Source of the DNA: Pelagibacter sp047722505
GTDB taxonomy: Bacteria > Pseudomonadota > Alphaproteobacteria > Pelagibacterales > Pelagibacteraceae
Reading direction: 5' to 3'
DNA length: 64,000 nt
Assembly: GCF_047722505.1 (NCBI RefSeq)
Contig: NZ_CP159814.1
Span: 372,001 to 436,000, forward strand
Part shown: positions 8,893-17,542 of the stretch, piece by piece
How the letters are laid out: each line of letters begins with the position of its first letter
Position numbering within the stretch: the stretch's first letter is position 1
Program-made: the position numbers and the translations under genes
Notes under the pieces: generated by a model
The model's database searches: none
What the model was told of the DNA's origin: nothing
What the model saw: only the letters and a program-made list of their open reading frames with translations

Positions 8893-9555
8893 TTAGACAA
8901 AACTTTCCCAAAAATTTCTTTCAAGGATAGTTGATCTTTTAAAGTTTCTTTTAAGTGTATTTAATTTTTTACCCTTATTATTTTTCAAGAGAATATCTAA
9001 ATACTCAATATTATCTTTAGCTACTTGTTGGTATTCTTTTGATGAATACATTTTAATCCAAGAACTATATTTACTTTTTTTCCAGTTTTTAATTTTAGAA
9101 AGATTAAACCCAATTTCACCATAGCCAATGATACACACTGATAGGCATGAGAAAATATCAAGATTGTCTCCATTTTTACCCACTCCTAGTACATGATCAG
9201 TATAAGCACTATTAGCTTTCTCGACCTTGATGTTATTAAGAGACTTAACGGATATCTTCCACTTTTTACAATAATTGATGTGGAGTTTGATTTCATGATC
9301 TATTCCTTTAATAAAGTTTACCGATCTATTAATTTCCTCAAAGCTCTTAGATTTATAGACACTAAGTGCTAAAATTTTAAGAAATTGCTGCAAGAAAACA
9401 TAATCTTGAATTAAATAATTTTTAAAATTTTTATCTGGCAGTTTATTACTTACTAAATTAGATAAAAATTTATGATTAGTATATTCAGACCATTCCTTCT
9501 TACAGCTATCCTTTAATTTATAAAAAAAGGTTTTTTTATTATTATAAATATTCAC
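8893..9555 (-). CDS. tenA: TenA family thiaminase II / aminopyrimidine hydrolase
   Basis: 220-residue all-helical protein of the TenA/THI-4 family. The LIQDYVFLQQFLKILAL helix and the segment VCIIGYGEIG, which carries the conserved Cys of the usual C-x-x-x-Y-x-E-I-G region, fit thiaminase II enzymes that release the hydroxymethylpyrimidine (HMP) of degraded thiamin. Its start codon overlaps the stop of the sodium symporter gene by one base, so it is translationally coupled and under the same TPP riboswitch. The context supports thiamin or pyrimidine salvage rather than gene regulation, despite the family's historical name. Confidence 0.85.
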   Translation of the reverse strand: MNIYNNKKTFFYKLKDSCKKEWSEYTNHKFLSNLVSNKLPDKNFKNYLIQDYVFLQQFLKILALSVYKSKSFEEINRSVNFIKGIDHEIKLHINYCKKWKISVKSLNNIKVEKANSAYTDHVLGVGKNGDNLDIFSCLSVCIIGYGEIGFNLSKIKNWKKSKYSSWIKMYSSKEYQQVAKDNIEYLDILLKNNKGKKLNTLKRNFKRSTILERNFWESFV

Positions 9556-11048
9556 TATTCCTTAATTGAAGTTTTAATCTTAGAAAAGTTAAAGTTGCTA
9601 TTTTTTTTAAAGATCATCACTGTAATCATAGGTGCAAATGTTGCTAAAATAAATGACCAAAACAATAATGCTGTAGATATCCAAATAGGAAATACTTCAG
9701 TTGGAAACAATCCACCAATTAAAATACTTTTATCAAAAGTTTGGTTGGGAAATAAAAGCAATCCAGATATCAGTCCAATTATAACTGAAATTAAAGAAAG
9801 TTTTTCATCAACATCGCCCCTGAACATCCCATAAAAAATAGGAAATACTGCAGCACAACATAACAAATCAGCAAATAAAAACATAAATAAGACGCTGTAA
9901 CCTTTGGATGCGATCAAAAAAACAATTACTGATAAACCACATATTAAGTATTTAGAAAGTGTGAGATAACTATTCTTATTTTTTAAACTAATAAACTTAT
10001 TTCCTTCAATAGTGATAGTACTTGAAAGTGCATTGATAAGTGTATCCATACTGCTAATCACTAAAGCTAAAACTAAAATTAATATTGAAATAGTTAACAA
10101 AGAATTAATCCCAGTAAATGGCTCTAATAAAAGAATAAAGAATAAAGTACTAGGGTCTGTTGCTTTATCAACTGATACTGCAAGAATTCCAAAGAAACCT
10201 AAAACAAGCATAAATGGAATTACAATAAAGAAGGCAGACATAAATCCTTTTCTTAAATCATCTGAACTTTTTGCTGCAAATACTCTTTGCCAAACACCTT
10301 GATCAAATAAATTGGTTGCAAAAACTGCAATGAAGAAAGTTAAGCCGGCAGTATAGCCATAAAAATATTTACCACTCATTAATGTGCCAGCTTTTTCATT
10401 AATTAAATCCATAGAAAAAGTATTATTTCCAGAATTAAAAATATGATTGATGGCAAATATCAATAAGATCATAATTATAATAAATTGAATTTTATCTGTA
10501 AAAATTGAAGCTCTAAGTCCTCCGTAAAGAGTGTAGGATAAAGTAGTTACAATTATTACAAGAGAGGTTTGCCAAAGAGGAAACCCTGACATTAAGTTAA
10601 CAACTTTTGCAATCGCTGTAACTTCAGCTGCAAAATAAACAAACATGTACATTATTGTTAATAATAAAACTAAACGAAACATTGCCTTACCAAATCTAAT
10701 TAGAACAAATTGAGTAAGAGTATTGCCATTAGGCATAATTTTTCTCATTCGTTGCCCAATTGTAATAAAGGCTAAGAAGGGTAGAGCTTGACCTAAACTA
10801 TAACCAATTATAGCACCCAAACCACCCCAAGTAGCAGCTTCTGATGGACCAATTAAAATCCACACACCAAAACATGATGCAACTAGAGATGCAGTTAAAG
10901 ATCTTTTGCCAATTGATCTATCTGCATTTAAATACGAGTTAATTGAAAGTTTACCTCTTGAATAAACTATTCCAATAGCAGCAAAAGCTAATGAAGTTAG
11001 AAGTAAAATAGTTATAGTAGTACTTTGATCTAAGTATATTGTGTTCAT
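9555..11048 (-). CDS. thiV: Sodium:solute symporter, probable thiamin-precursor (HMP) transporter
   Basis: 497-residue membrane protein of the sodium:solute symporter (SSS) family with about thirteen helices; landmarks include SCFGVWILIGPSEAATWGG, GFPLWQTSLVII, SYTLYGGLRASIFTDKIQF and FATNLFDQGVWQRVFAAKS. In Pelagibacter a riboswitch-controlled SSS symporter called thiV is proposed to import the pyrimidine precursor HMP. Here the gene sits directly behind a TPP riboswitch and ahead of tenA, which matches that proposal well. Substrate is inferred from context, not from residues I can read. Confidence 0.82.
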   Translation of the reverse strand: MNTIYLDQSTTITILLLTSLAFAAIGIVYSRGKLSINSYLNADRSIGKRSLTASLVASCFGVWILIGPSEAATWGGLGAIIGYSLGQALPFLAFITIGQRMRKIMPNGNTLTQFVLIRFGKAMFRLVLLLTIMYMFVYFAAEVTAIAKVVNLMSGFPLWQTSLVIIVTTLSYTLYGGLRASIFTDKIQFIIIMILLIFAINHIFNSGNNTFSMDLINEKAGTLMSGKYFYGYTAGLTFFIAVFATNLFDQGVWQRVFAAKSSDDLRKGFMSAFFIVIPFMLVLGFFGILAVSVDKATDPSTLFFILLLEPFTGINSLLTISILILVLALVISSMDTLINALSSTITIEGNKFISLKNKNSYLTLSKYLICGLSVIVFLIASKGYSVLFMFLFADLLCCAAVFPIFYGMFRGDVDEKLSLISVIIGLISGLLLFPNQTFDKSILIGGLFPTEVFPIWISTALLFWSFILATFAPMITVMIFKKNSNFNFSKIKTSIKE

Positions 11049-11049
11049 T

Positions 11050-11122
11050 TTTTCCCTTCGTTGTGATTATACAACAGGTTCTTTGGGTATATTCTCAGCT
11101 TTTTACAGCACCCCAGAAACTG
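11050..11122 (-). promoter_or_regulatory. TPP (THI-box) riboswitch upstream of the symporter-tenA operon
   Basis: Read on the minus strand, this leader holds the conserved TPP aptamer blocks in order: CTGGGGTGC, GCTGAGA, ATACCC, GAACCTG and finally CGAAGGGA. The last block ends about five bases before the symporter ATG and is the only Shine-Dalgarno-like sequence present, so ligand-stabilised pairing of the closing stem should hide the ribosome site and block translation. No terminator-like stem with a U tract follows, which also favours translational control. Seen directly as sequence motifs; the fold and ligand follow from the known class. Confidence 0.93.
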
Positions 11123-11143
11123 ATATTCTTAAAAAAAGAATAT
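11123..11143 (-). other. Small hairpin directly 5' of the TPP aptamer
   Basis: A perfect 8-bp inverted repeat (ATATTCTT / AAGAATAT with a 5-nt loop) abuts the outer end of the aptamer's closing stem. It would be transcribed as part of the leader if the promoter lies further upstream. It may shield the 5' end of the leader or mark the promoter-proximal boundary. Its function is unknown. Confidence 0.45.
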
Positions 11144-11277
11144 AAAAACTAATTAAAGAAATAATTAAATTAAGTCAATTTTTAACCCCAAGTTATGAAC
11201 ATTAAGTGGTGGAATAATGGACTAAATTATTGTGTTTGTTGAATTAACCTTATTAATAACTATATACACTTCAACAA

Positions 11278-12213
11278 ATGTCAGAGATTCAAATATCCAT
11301 TAATAACTTATCCAAAGTTTATGATAATGGTTTTAAAGCCCTTAACAATGTTAGTCTTAAAGTAAAACAAGGTGAAATCCTTGCAATGCTTGGACCTAAT
11401 GGTGCTGGCAAAACTAGTTTAATTAGTATTATTTGTGGAATTGTCAAACCTTCTTCAGGCACAGTTACAATTGATAACTTTGATATTATAAAAGATTATA
11501 GAGAGACAAGATCAAGAATAGGACTTGTTCCTCAAGAATTAAATCTAGAATCTTTTGAAACTGTTTTTGATACTGTATCTTATTCCAGAGGGCTGTATGG
11601 AAAACCACCTAAACCAGAACACATTGAAAAAATTTTAAAAGACTTAAGTTTGTGGGATAAAAAAGATCAAAGGTTAAGACAATTGTCAGGTGGAATGAAG
11701 AGAAGAGTTTTAATTGCAAAAGCTTTGTCTCATGAGCCTAAAATACTATTTCTTGATGAACCAACAGCTGGTGTAGATGTTGAACTTAGAAGAGACATGT
11801 GGACGGTTGTTGAAGAGTTAAGAAAAACAGGGGTCACAATTATCTTAACCACTCATTACATTGAAGAGGCAGAAGCTATTGCTGACCGTGTAGCTGTAAT
11901 TAATCAAGGAGAAATTATTATTGTTGAAGATAAAAAAGAATTAATTAAGAAAATGGGTCATAAAAAACTAACCATTGAATTACAAAAAAAGATTAAAGAA
12001 ATTCCTGAAGATTTACTAAAATACAGTCTTGAAATAGGCAATGAGCATATGTCCTTAATTTATACTTATAATGTTCAAGCTGAAAAAACTGGTATTACAG
12101 ATTTATTACAAGACATAAAAGATACGGGCTTAAAGTTAAAAGATTTAAAAACAGAGCAAAGTACTTTGGAGAAGATATTTGTTGATTTAGTAAAGGAGAA
12201 TAATGAAATTTAA
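11278..12213 (+). CDS. ABC-2 type exporter ATP-binding protein
   Basis: 311-residue ATPase with Walker A GPNGAGKTS, Q-loop LVPQELNL, signature LSGGMKRRVLIAKAL, Walker B ILFLDEP and switch region TTHYIEEAEA. The GMKRR form of the signature and the C-terminal ~90-residue extension are typical of ABC-2 exporters (YadG/DrrA-like). The partner permease follows with an 11-bp overlap. The substrate is unknown; family members export drugs, lipids or polysaccharide precursors. Its promoter must lie in the gap shared with the divergent TPP-riboswitch leader. Confidence 0.88.
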   Translation: MSEIQISINNLSKVYDNGFKALNNVSLKVKQGEILAMLGPNGAGKTSLISIICGIVKPSSGTVTIDNFDIIKDYRETRSRIGLVPQELNLESFETVFDTVSYSRGLYGKPPKPEHIEKILKDLSLWDKKDQRLRQLSGGMKRRVLIAKALSHEPKILFLDEPTAGVDVELRRDMWTVVEELRKTGVTIILTTHYIEEAEAIADRVAVINQGEIIIVEDKKELIKKMGHKKLTIELQKKIKEIPEDLLKYSLEIGNEHMSLIYTYNVQAEKTGITDLLQDIKDTGLKLKDLKTEQSTLEKIFVDLVKENNEI

Positions 12214-12970
12214 CTATTATGGTTTTAGAGCTATTTATGCTCATGAGATGAATAGATTTATAAGAACTGTAGGTCAGTCTATTCTTTCACCAGTAATATC
12301 CACCTCATTATATTTTGTAGTGTTTGGCTCAGTTATTGGGGGTTATATTGAAAAAATTGATGGTGTTAGTTATGGATCATTCATTGTACCCGGTCTATTA
12401 ATGTTAACTCTATTAACTCAATCAATAAGTAACACTTCGTTTGGAATATTTTTTCCAAAATTTAATGGAACTATTAACGAGATTTTAGCAGCACCTATCT
12501 CAACGCTTGAAACGGTTCTAGCTTTTGTTGGGGCAGGAGCTACTAAAACATTAATAGTAGGTGCTGTAATTTATGCAACTGCTTCTTTCTTTGCAGATGT
12601 GACAGTTAAATATCCATTTTTAATGATATTTTTATTAGTTTTAGTTTCTTTTACTTTTGCTTTATTTGGATTTTTAATTGGAGTTGTTAGTAAAAACTTT
12701 GAGCAAATGTCTATCATTCCATCATTAGTGATAACGCCTATGGTATTTTTAGGGGGAAGTTTGTACTCTCTTGATATGCTGCCACCATTTTGGCAAACAA
12801 TTTCTTATTTTAATCCCGTAGTCTATCTAATTGATGGCTTAAGATTTTCTTTCTACGGTGTATCAGATTTTAATATTTGGATAAGTATAAGCTCTATGGT
12901 ATTTTTTTTAGTCGTTTGTGTAATCTTAGTCACAATACTAGTTAAAAAGGGCTATAATATTAAAAGTTAA
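12203..12970 (+). CDS. ABC-2 type exporter permease (YadH-like)
   Basis: 255-residue membrane protein with six helices in the ABC-2 permease pattern. It starts with a cytoplasmic segment (FRAIYAHEMNRFIRTVGQSI), includes a FVVFGSVIGGYI helix and the conserved PSLVITPMVFLGGSLYSLDMLPP stretch, then NPVVYLIDGLRFSFYG. The ATG lies inside the 3' end of the ATPase gene, with AAGGAG seven bases upstream as the ribosome site. With the ATPase it forms a complete exporter of two half units. Substrate unknown. Confidence 0.87.
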   Translation: MKFNYYGFRAIYAHEMNRFIRTVGQSILSPVISTSLYFVVFGSVIGGYIEKIDGVSYGSFIVPGLLMLTLLTQSISNTSFGIFFPKFNGTINEILAAPISTLETVLAFVGAGATKTLIVGAVIYATASFFADVTVKYPFLMIFLLVLVSFTFALFGFLIGVVSKNFEQMSIIPSLVITPMVFLGGSLYSLDMLPPFWQTISYFNPVVYLIDGLRFSFYGVSDFNIWISISSMVFFLVVCVILVTILVKKGYNIKS

Positions 12971-12988
12971 GACTAATAAAATTATTTT

Positions 12989-14053
12989 ATGAAAACATAC
13001 AATATTGCATCAATCCCAGGAGACGGAATAGGAAAAGAAGTTGTTCCAGAAGCACATAAAGTTTTAAAAAAAATTTCAGAGCAACATCAATTTAAATTAG
13101 TAATTGATGAATTTGATTTTTCATCGTGTGATTACTACGAGAAACATGGAAAAATGCTTCCAGATGATTGGAAGGAAAAAATTGAAAAACATGACGCTAT
13201 TTTTTTTGGTGCCGTCGGTATGCCAGAGCGATATCCAGATCATATAACTTTATGGGGCTCATTATTAAAATTTAGAAGAGAATTTGATCAATACATTAAT
13301 CTAAGACCAGTAAAATTATTTCCTGGAGTTAAATCGCCATTAGCAGACAAGACACCTGGTGATATCGATATGATTATTGTTAGAGAAAATACGGAAGGAG
13401 AGTATTCATCTGTTGGTGGCAGAATGTACGAGGGAACAGAACGAGAAATAGCTCTTCAAGAGACAATAATGTCCAAGCATGGTATTGATCGAGTGCAAAA
13501 ATATGCTTTTGAAATAGCAAAATCACGTAAAAGAAAAAAATTAACTAGCGCAACAAAATCAAATGGTATTTCAATTACAATGCCATACTGGGATGAAAGA
13601 TTTAATGCTAATAAAAAAGATTACACTGATATTGAAACCAATCAATTTCATATTGATATTTTAGTGGCAAGATTTGTTTTAAATCCTGAATGGTTTGATG
13701 TTGTTGTAGCATCAAATTTATTTGGTGATATCTTATCTGATCTAGGGCCAGCTTGTACTGGTACTATTGGTATTGCTCCATCGGCAAATATAAATCCTGA
13801 AAAAAAATTTCCATCTTTATTTGAACCCGTTCATGGTTCGGCTCCTGATATTGCAGGTAAAGGTGTAGCAAATCCTATAGGGCAAATTTGGTCAGGTGCT
13901 CTAATGCTAGATTATCTTGGTGAGAAAGAAGCAGCTAATACAATCATGTCTTCAATAGAAAAAACATTATTAGATAAAAAAAATAGAACAAAAGATTTGA
14001 GTGGAGAAAGTAATACGCTTGAATGTGTGCAAGCTGTATTAGATAATTTATAA
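12989..14053 (+). CDS. Tartrate dehydrogenase-like, isocitrate/isopropylmalate dehydrogenase family
   Basis: 354-residue NAD-dependent beta-decarboxylating dehydrogenase. It has the family start IASIPGDGIGKEVVPEA, the substrate-binding arginines around LLKFRREFDQYINLRP, the conserved RENTEGEYSSVGGRMYEG loop and the SNLFGDILSDLGP metal/cofactor motif. AVGMPERYPDHITLWG is characteristic of the tartrate dehydrogenase/decarboxylase (TtuC/YeaU) branch, which also acts on D-malate. Length is normal. A TauD-like dioxygenase follows 9 bp later, so a joint role in hydroxy-acid use is possible. Confidence 0.83.
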   Translation: MKTYNIASIPGDGIGKEVVPEAHKVLKKISEQHQFKLVIDEFDFSSCDYYEKHGKMLPDDWKEKIEKHDAIFFGAVGMPERYPDHITLWGSLLKFRREFDQYINLRPVKLFPGVKSPLADKTPGDIDMIIVRENTEGEYSSVGGRMYEGTEREIALQETIMSKHGIDRVQKYAFEIAKSRKRKKLTSATKSNGISITMPYWDERFNANKKDYTDIETNQFHIDILVARFVLNPEWFDVVVASNLFGDILSDLGPACTGTIGIAPSANINPEKKFPSLFEPVHGSAPDIAGKGVANPIGQIWSGALMLDYLGEKEAANTIMSSIEKTLLDKKNRTKDLSGESNTLECVQAVLDNL

Positions 14054-14062
14054 TTAAATAGA

Positions 14063-14854
14063 ATGATTAAAATAATTCCAAATAAAAAAGATATTGGAGC
14101 AGAAATCATTTGTGATCTAACAAAACTTTCAAATCTAGATTTTAAAAAAATAAAATCAGCACTTAATAGATATGGTGTTATATATTTTAGAAAACAAAAT
14201 TTAAGATCTAGTTCTTATGTTAAATTTGCCAAAAATTTTGGTAAATTAGCAAATTATCCAAGGCTAAAAGGTCTAAGTAAAAAATATCCTCAAATTACAG
14301 TTGTTCAAAGAAAATCTTCAGATAAAGGACCTAGTTTTGGTGAACAATTTCATACAGACTCAATTTATACAAATAAACCACCAAGGTTTACCATGTTGTT
14401 TTCTAAGCTTGTTCCAAAAAAAGGCGCTGCTAATACAGAGTTTTGTTCTCAATATTTGGCTTTTAGAAATTTACCAATGGACATTAAAAAGAAATTAAAA
14501 TTAGTCAAAGGTGTTTATTCATCAGAAGGTCCAATATCAATTACCACCAAAGAAAGAGTTAAAGAAAAAGGAAAAAAAATTAAAGAGTTAATATCTGTTC
14601 ATAAAATTTTTAAAAAAATAAACTTAAATTATACAATTTATTGTAGCCCGGGACATTTCATAGGCTTTAAACCAAAAATTAAAGATCAATTAAAATTAAA
14701 GAAATTTTTATTAAAACATCAAATTAAGAAAAAATTTCAATATTCATTAGAATGGGAAAAAAACCAATTAGCAATTTGGGATAATAGATCTATGCTTCAT
14801 CAAGCAACTCCATTTAAAGGTAATAGAATAATGCACAGAATAACAATTCATTAA
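14063..14854 (+). CDS. TauD/TfdA-type Fe(II)/2-oxoglutarate dioxygenase
   Basis: 263-residue protein of the taurine dioxygenase family. The iron-binding H-x-D motif is HTDSIY (residues ~96-98), and the distal His with the 2-oxoglutarate-binding Arg lies in WDNRSMLHQATPF and HRITIH. An N-terminal GVIYFRKQNL strand matches the family start. These enzymes hydroxylate and cleave small sulfonates, aryloxyacids, amines or related substrates. The substrate here is unknown. It probably shares a transcript with the dehydrogenase upstream. Confidence 0.8.
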   Translation: MIKIIPNKKDIGAEIICDLTKLSNLDFKKIKSALNRYGVIYFRKQNLRSSSYVKFAKNFGKLANYPRLKGLSKKYPQITVVQRKSSDKGPSFGEQFHTDSIYTNKPPRFTMLFSKLVPKKGAANTEFCSQYLAFRNLPMDIKKKLKLVKGVYSSEGPISITTKERVKEKGKKIKELISVHKIFKKINLNYTIYCSPGHFIGFKPKIKDQLKLKKFLLKHQIKKKFQYSLEWEKNQLAIWDNRSMLHQATPFKGNRIMHRITIH

Positions 14855-14864
14855 TCAAATCAGA

Positions 14865-15746
14865 TTATTTATATTTATCTTCGATTTCATAGTATTCATT
14901 AAAACCAACAATATCTCTTAGGTCAGAGAATTTAGAAACATTAGTATTGTAGGTTTTGTTCTTCATATTTTTTAAAGATTCTTGCATTGTCTTAACAGAA
15001 GCACTCATCAAAGTTAAAGGAAATACTGCAATCTTGAATCCAATATCTTCCAGTTCATTCATTTCAAGCAAAGGAGTTTCCCCATCTTCTATTAAATTAA
15101 TCATATGATGACCTGGCACTTCTTTGATCACTCTTTTCATGTCTTCTTTAGATTTGATCGCTTCTATAAAAAGAATATCTGCACCAAGTTCTGAAAATTT
15201 TTGCATACGCTTAATCGCATCATCCAATCCTCTGGTAGCTATAGCATCTGTCCTTGCCATAACTAAAATATCTTTATCATTCATTTTGCTAGCATCTACT
15301 GCGGCTTTAATTCTGGAATTTGCCTCATTTATTTCAACCACATCTTTCCCTTTAGTGTGGCCACATTTTTTTGGCCATTTTTGATCTTCAATCATTATTG
15401 CTGCAGCACCAGCATCTGCAAATCCTCTAACTGTTCTATAAATATTTACAACATTTCCATAACCTGTATCTCCATCAAAAATAATAGGTATAGAGGTAAC
15501 GTTACAAATATTTCTTACCTGCTCAGCCATCTCTGAAAAAGAAATCAAACCTGTGTCTGGCATTCCAAGCCTAGTCGAAGAAACTGCAAACCCAGACATA
15601 AAACCTACGTTTAGCTCTTCTCTTTCAATTAATTTTGCAGATAAAGCGTCGTAACAACCAGGCATAACAACAATACCTTTCTGGTCTAATAAATTTTTAA
15701 GCTTATCTGCTTTTGGCTTTGAATTCTGTGATGAAAATAATGTCAT
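14865..15746 (-). CDS. Isocitrate lyase / PEP mutase superfamily enzyme
   Basis: 293-residue TIM-barrel protein with the superfamily signature as WPKKCGHTKGK (catalytic Cys in KKCGH), PGCYDALSAKLIE near the N-terminus, FDGDTGYGN for magnesium binding and ARTDA later. Relatives include methylisocitrate lyase, 2,3-dimethylmalate lyase, oxaloacetate decarboxylase and PEP phosphonomutase. The KKCGH motif favours a C-C lyase over a phosphonomutase. Its start overlaps the dctM stop by 4 bp, so it is the last gene of the TRAP operon and probably acts on the imported carboxylate. The substrate is inferred. Confidence 0.8.
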   Translation of the reverse strand: MTLFSSQNSKPKADKLKNLLDQKGIVVMPGCYDALSAKLIEREELNVGFMSGFAVSSTRLGMPDTGLISFSEMAEQVRNICNVTSIPIIFDGDTGYGNVVNIYRTVRGFADAGAAAIMIEDQKWPKKCGHTKGKDVVEINEANSRIKAAVDASKMNDKDILVMARTDAIATRGLDDAIKRMQKFSELGADILFIEAIKSKEDMKRVIKEVPGHHMINLIEDGETPLLEMNELEDIGFKIAVFPLTLMSASVKTMQESLKNMKNKTYNTNVSKFSDLRDIVGFNEYYEIEDKYK

Positions 15747-17014
15747 AATTTAAAGGGTATATATAATGCAATTTCTGGAAATAAATAAACTAAAAAAACT
15801 GTAAATAACATGACAATAACAAATGGTATAACCCCTTTTGCAATTTCTGACATTTTTGCATCACATATTGCCTGTAATACATAAATATTAAGGCCAACAG
15901 GTGGGGTAATTAAAGCACACTCAATCATTAATGTAAAAATAATACCAAACCAAATTAAATCTATATTCATTGCTGCAATTGAAATTGCAAAAATAGGCAT
16001 CATAATTAAAATTAAAGACAATGTTTCCATTATAAATCCAAGAATTAATAGGGTAATACAAACCACCAATATAAACATTCCTTGGTCACTAATATTAGTT
16101 ACAATTATTGCTGATAGATCCTGAGGAATTCGATAAAGAGAAATTGCCTTACCAAAAATTTTAGCTCCAGCTATAATAATAAATATTGTAACTGTTGTTT
16201 TCATCGTCTCAAGACCAGCTTGAATAAATCCCTTAAAGTTTAATCTTTTTTTAACAACTACATATATAAATGAAATTAAAAAACCTATACCGCCAGCTTC
16301 TGTTGGAGTGTAAATACCTGCGTAAATTCCCCCAAGCATTATGAATGCCATTAAAAGTATTGGAAGTCCCTTTTTAGTATATTCTATTTTTTCTTGATGT
16401 GTAGTTTTCACGTTGGTAACTTCCTTATTGAAGAAAATTACATACAAAACTGAAAATATTATAAAGAGCAATGCCAGCAATATTCCTGGACCAATTCCTG
16501 CTAAAAACATACTCAATACAGATTCTTCAACTACAAAAGCATAAACAATCATAGGTATTGATGGAGGAATTAAAATTCCTAATGTTCCTCCGGCAGCTAA
16601 AATACCTAAACAAAAATTTTTATGATATCCTCTTTTAATCATTGCGGGATAAGCAACAGTTGAAATGGTTGCAGCAGTAGCTACAGAAGAGCCTGAAATA
16701 GCTGCAAAAATACTACAAGAAAGAATGGTAGCAATTGCTAGACCTCCAGGAAAATTTCCTACCCAAGCTTGTGCAAAACCAAATAGATCGTCTCCAATTC
16801 CAGCTTTTAATAGAATATTTGACATCATTAAAAACATAGGAACTGCAAGAAGTATAAAATTATCACCCACACTATAAAATGTTTGGGGAACCATTAGCGG
16901 TGAGATATCTCCCAGTAGCATTAATATTAAACCTATAGATCCAAGCCCGAATGCAATAGGAACACTTAAAAACAGCATTAAAAATAGTGAAAAAATAATT
17001 AAAGCAATAGTCAT
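15743..17014 (-). CDS. dctM: TRAP transporter large permease, DctM
   Basis: 423-residue protein with about twelve helices, the large membrane subunit of a tripartite ATP-independent periplasmic transporter. Landmarks include SVPIAFGLGSIGL, the SGSSVATAATISTVAYPAM loop, GILIPPSIPMIVYA and the late TPPVGLNIYVLQAI motif. It drives sodium-coupled uptake of organic acids with DctQ and DctP, whose genes precede it. It abuts dctQ directly, with one shared base, and overlaps the lyase gene downstream, so the four genes form one operon. Confidence 0.92.
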   Translation of the reverse strand: MTIALIIFSLFLMLFLSVPIAFGLGSIGLILMLLGDISPLMVPQTFYSVGDNFILLAVPMFLMMSNILLKAGIGDDLFGFAQAWVGNFPGGLAIATILSCSIFAAISGSSVATAATISTVAYPAMIKRGYHKNFCLGILAAGGTLGILIPPSIPMIVYAFVVEESVLSMFLAGIGPGILLALLFIIFSVLYVIFFNKEVTNVKTTHQEKIEYTKKGLPILLMAFIMLGGIYAGIYTPTEAGGIGFLISFIYVVVKKRLNFKGFIQAGLETMKTTVTIFIIIAGAKIFGKAISLYRIPQDLSAIIVTNISDQGMFILVVCITLLILGFIMETLSLILIMMPIFAISIAAMNIDLIWFGIIFTLMIECALITPPVGLNIYVLQAICDAKMSEIAKGVIPFVIVMLFTVFLVYLFPEIALYIPFKL

Positions 17015-17487
17015 TATTTTATAAGTAACCCTAACTTTCTAACAATTTCTATTGAAACCCTGATGACTAATAAAAAAAAACAGAGTGGGATTGCGAGTTC
17101 GGTTAAAAAAGATGGAACATCTAAAATTGTTGAACTTGTTCTACCTACTTTTAAAGAATCGTAGGCAATCAACCATCCGTAATAAACAACAAATGAACTA
17201 AAGAACAAAATAAAAAGCATTGATATGAAATCGAGTATTTTTTTTCCAGACTGTCCAAGTCGATCATAAATGACTGTGATTCTAATAAAATCATTTTTAT
17301 GAAAAGAGTACGTAAGAGCTAAATATGTAGCCCAAATTTGCAAGAATCTAGATATTTCATTTACCCATATGGTTGGAGCATTAAAAATATAACGAGATAT
17401 GACTTCAAATGAAACTATAAAACCTATTAGGATAAACAAACCTGAGGATAAATATCCTGAATATTTTATAAGTTTTTCTAAATTCAT
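17014..17487 (-). CDS. dctQ: TRAP transporter small permease, DctQ
   Basis: 157-residue four-helix membrane protein with the DctQ pattern: SFEVISRYIFNAPTIWVNEI near the start, an aromatic WATYLALTYSFHKND segment and a hydrophobic C-terminal hairpin. It is the small membrane subunit of the TRAP transporter. It lies 55 bp downstream of dctP, from which it is separated by a terminator-like hairpin, and shares one base with dctM. Confidence 0.9.
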   Translation of the reverse strand: MNLEKLIKYSGYLSSGLFILIGFIVSFEVISRYIFNAPTIWVNEISRFLQIWATYLALTYSFHKNDFIRITVIYDRLGQSGKKILDFISMLFILFFSSFVVYYGWLIAYDSLKVGRTSSTILDVPSFLTELAIPLCFFLLVIRVSIEIVRKLGLLIK

Positions 17488-17490
17488 TTT

Positions 17491-17529
17491 AAAAAAAAGC
17501 CCTACACTATTAGTAATAACGTAGGGCTT
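17491..17529 (-). terminator. Intercistronic terminator/attenuator after dctP
   Basis: On the minus strand a perfect 9-bp stem (AAGCCCTAC paired with GTAGGGCTT, 15-nt loop) is followed at once by eight T residues, the form of an intrinsic terminator. It lies between dctP and dctQ of one operon, so partial readthrough would make much more binding protein than permease. It may also protect the 3' end of the dctP message. Confidence 0.83.
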
Positions 17530-17542
17530 GATTAATTTTATA

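Noticed and set aside
9595..10302. Plus-strand open frames opposite the symporter gene
   Set aside because: They mirror hydrophobic codons of the real minus-strand gene and have no protein-like features.
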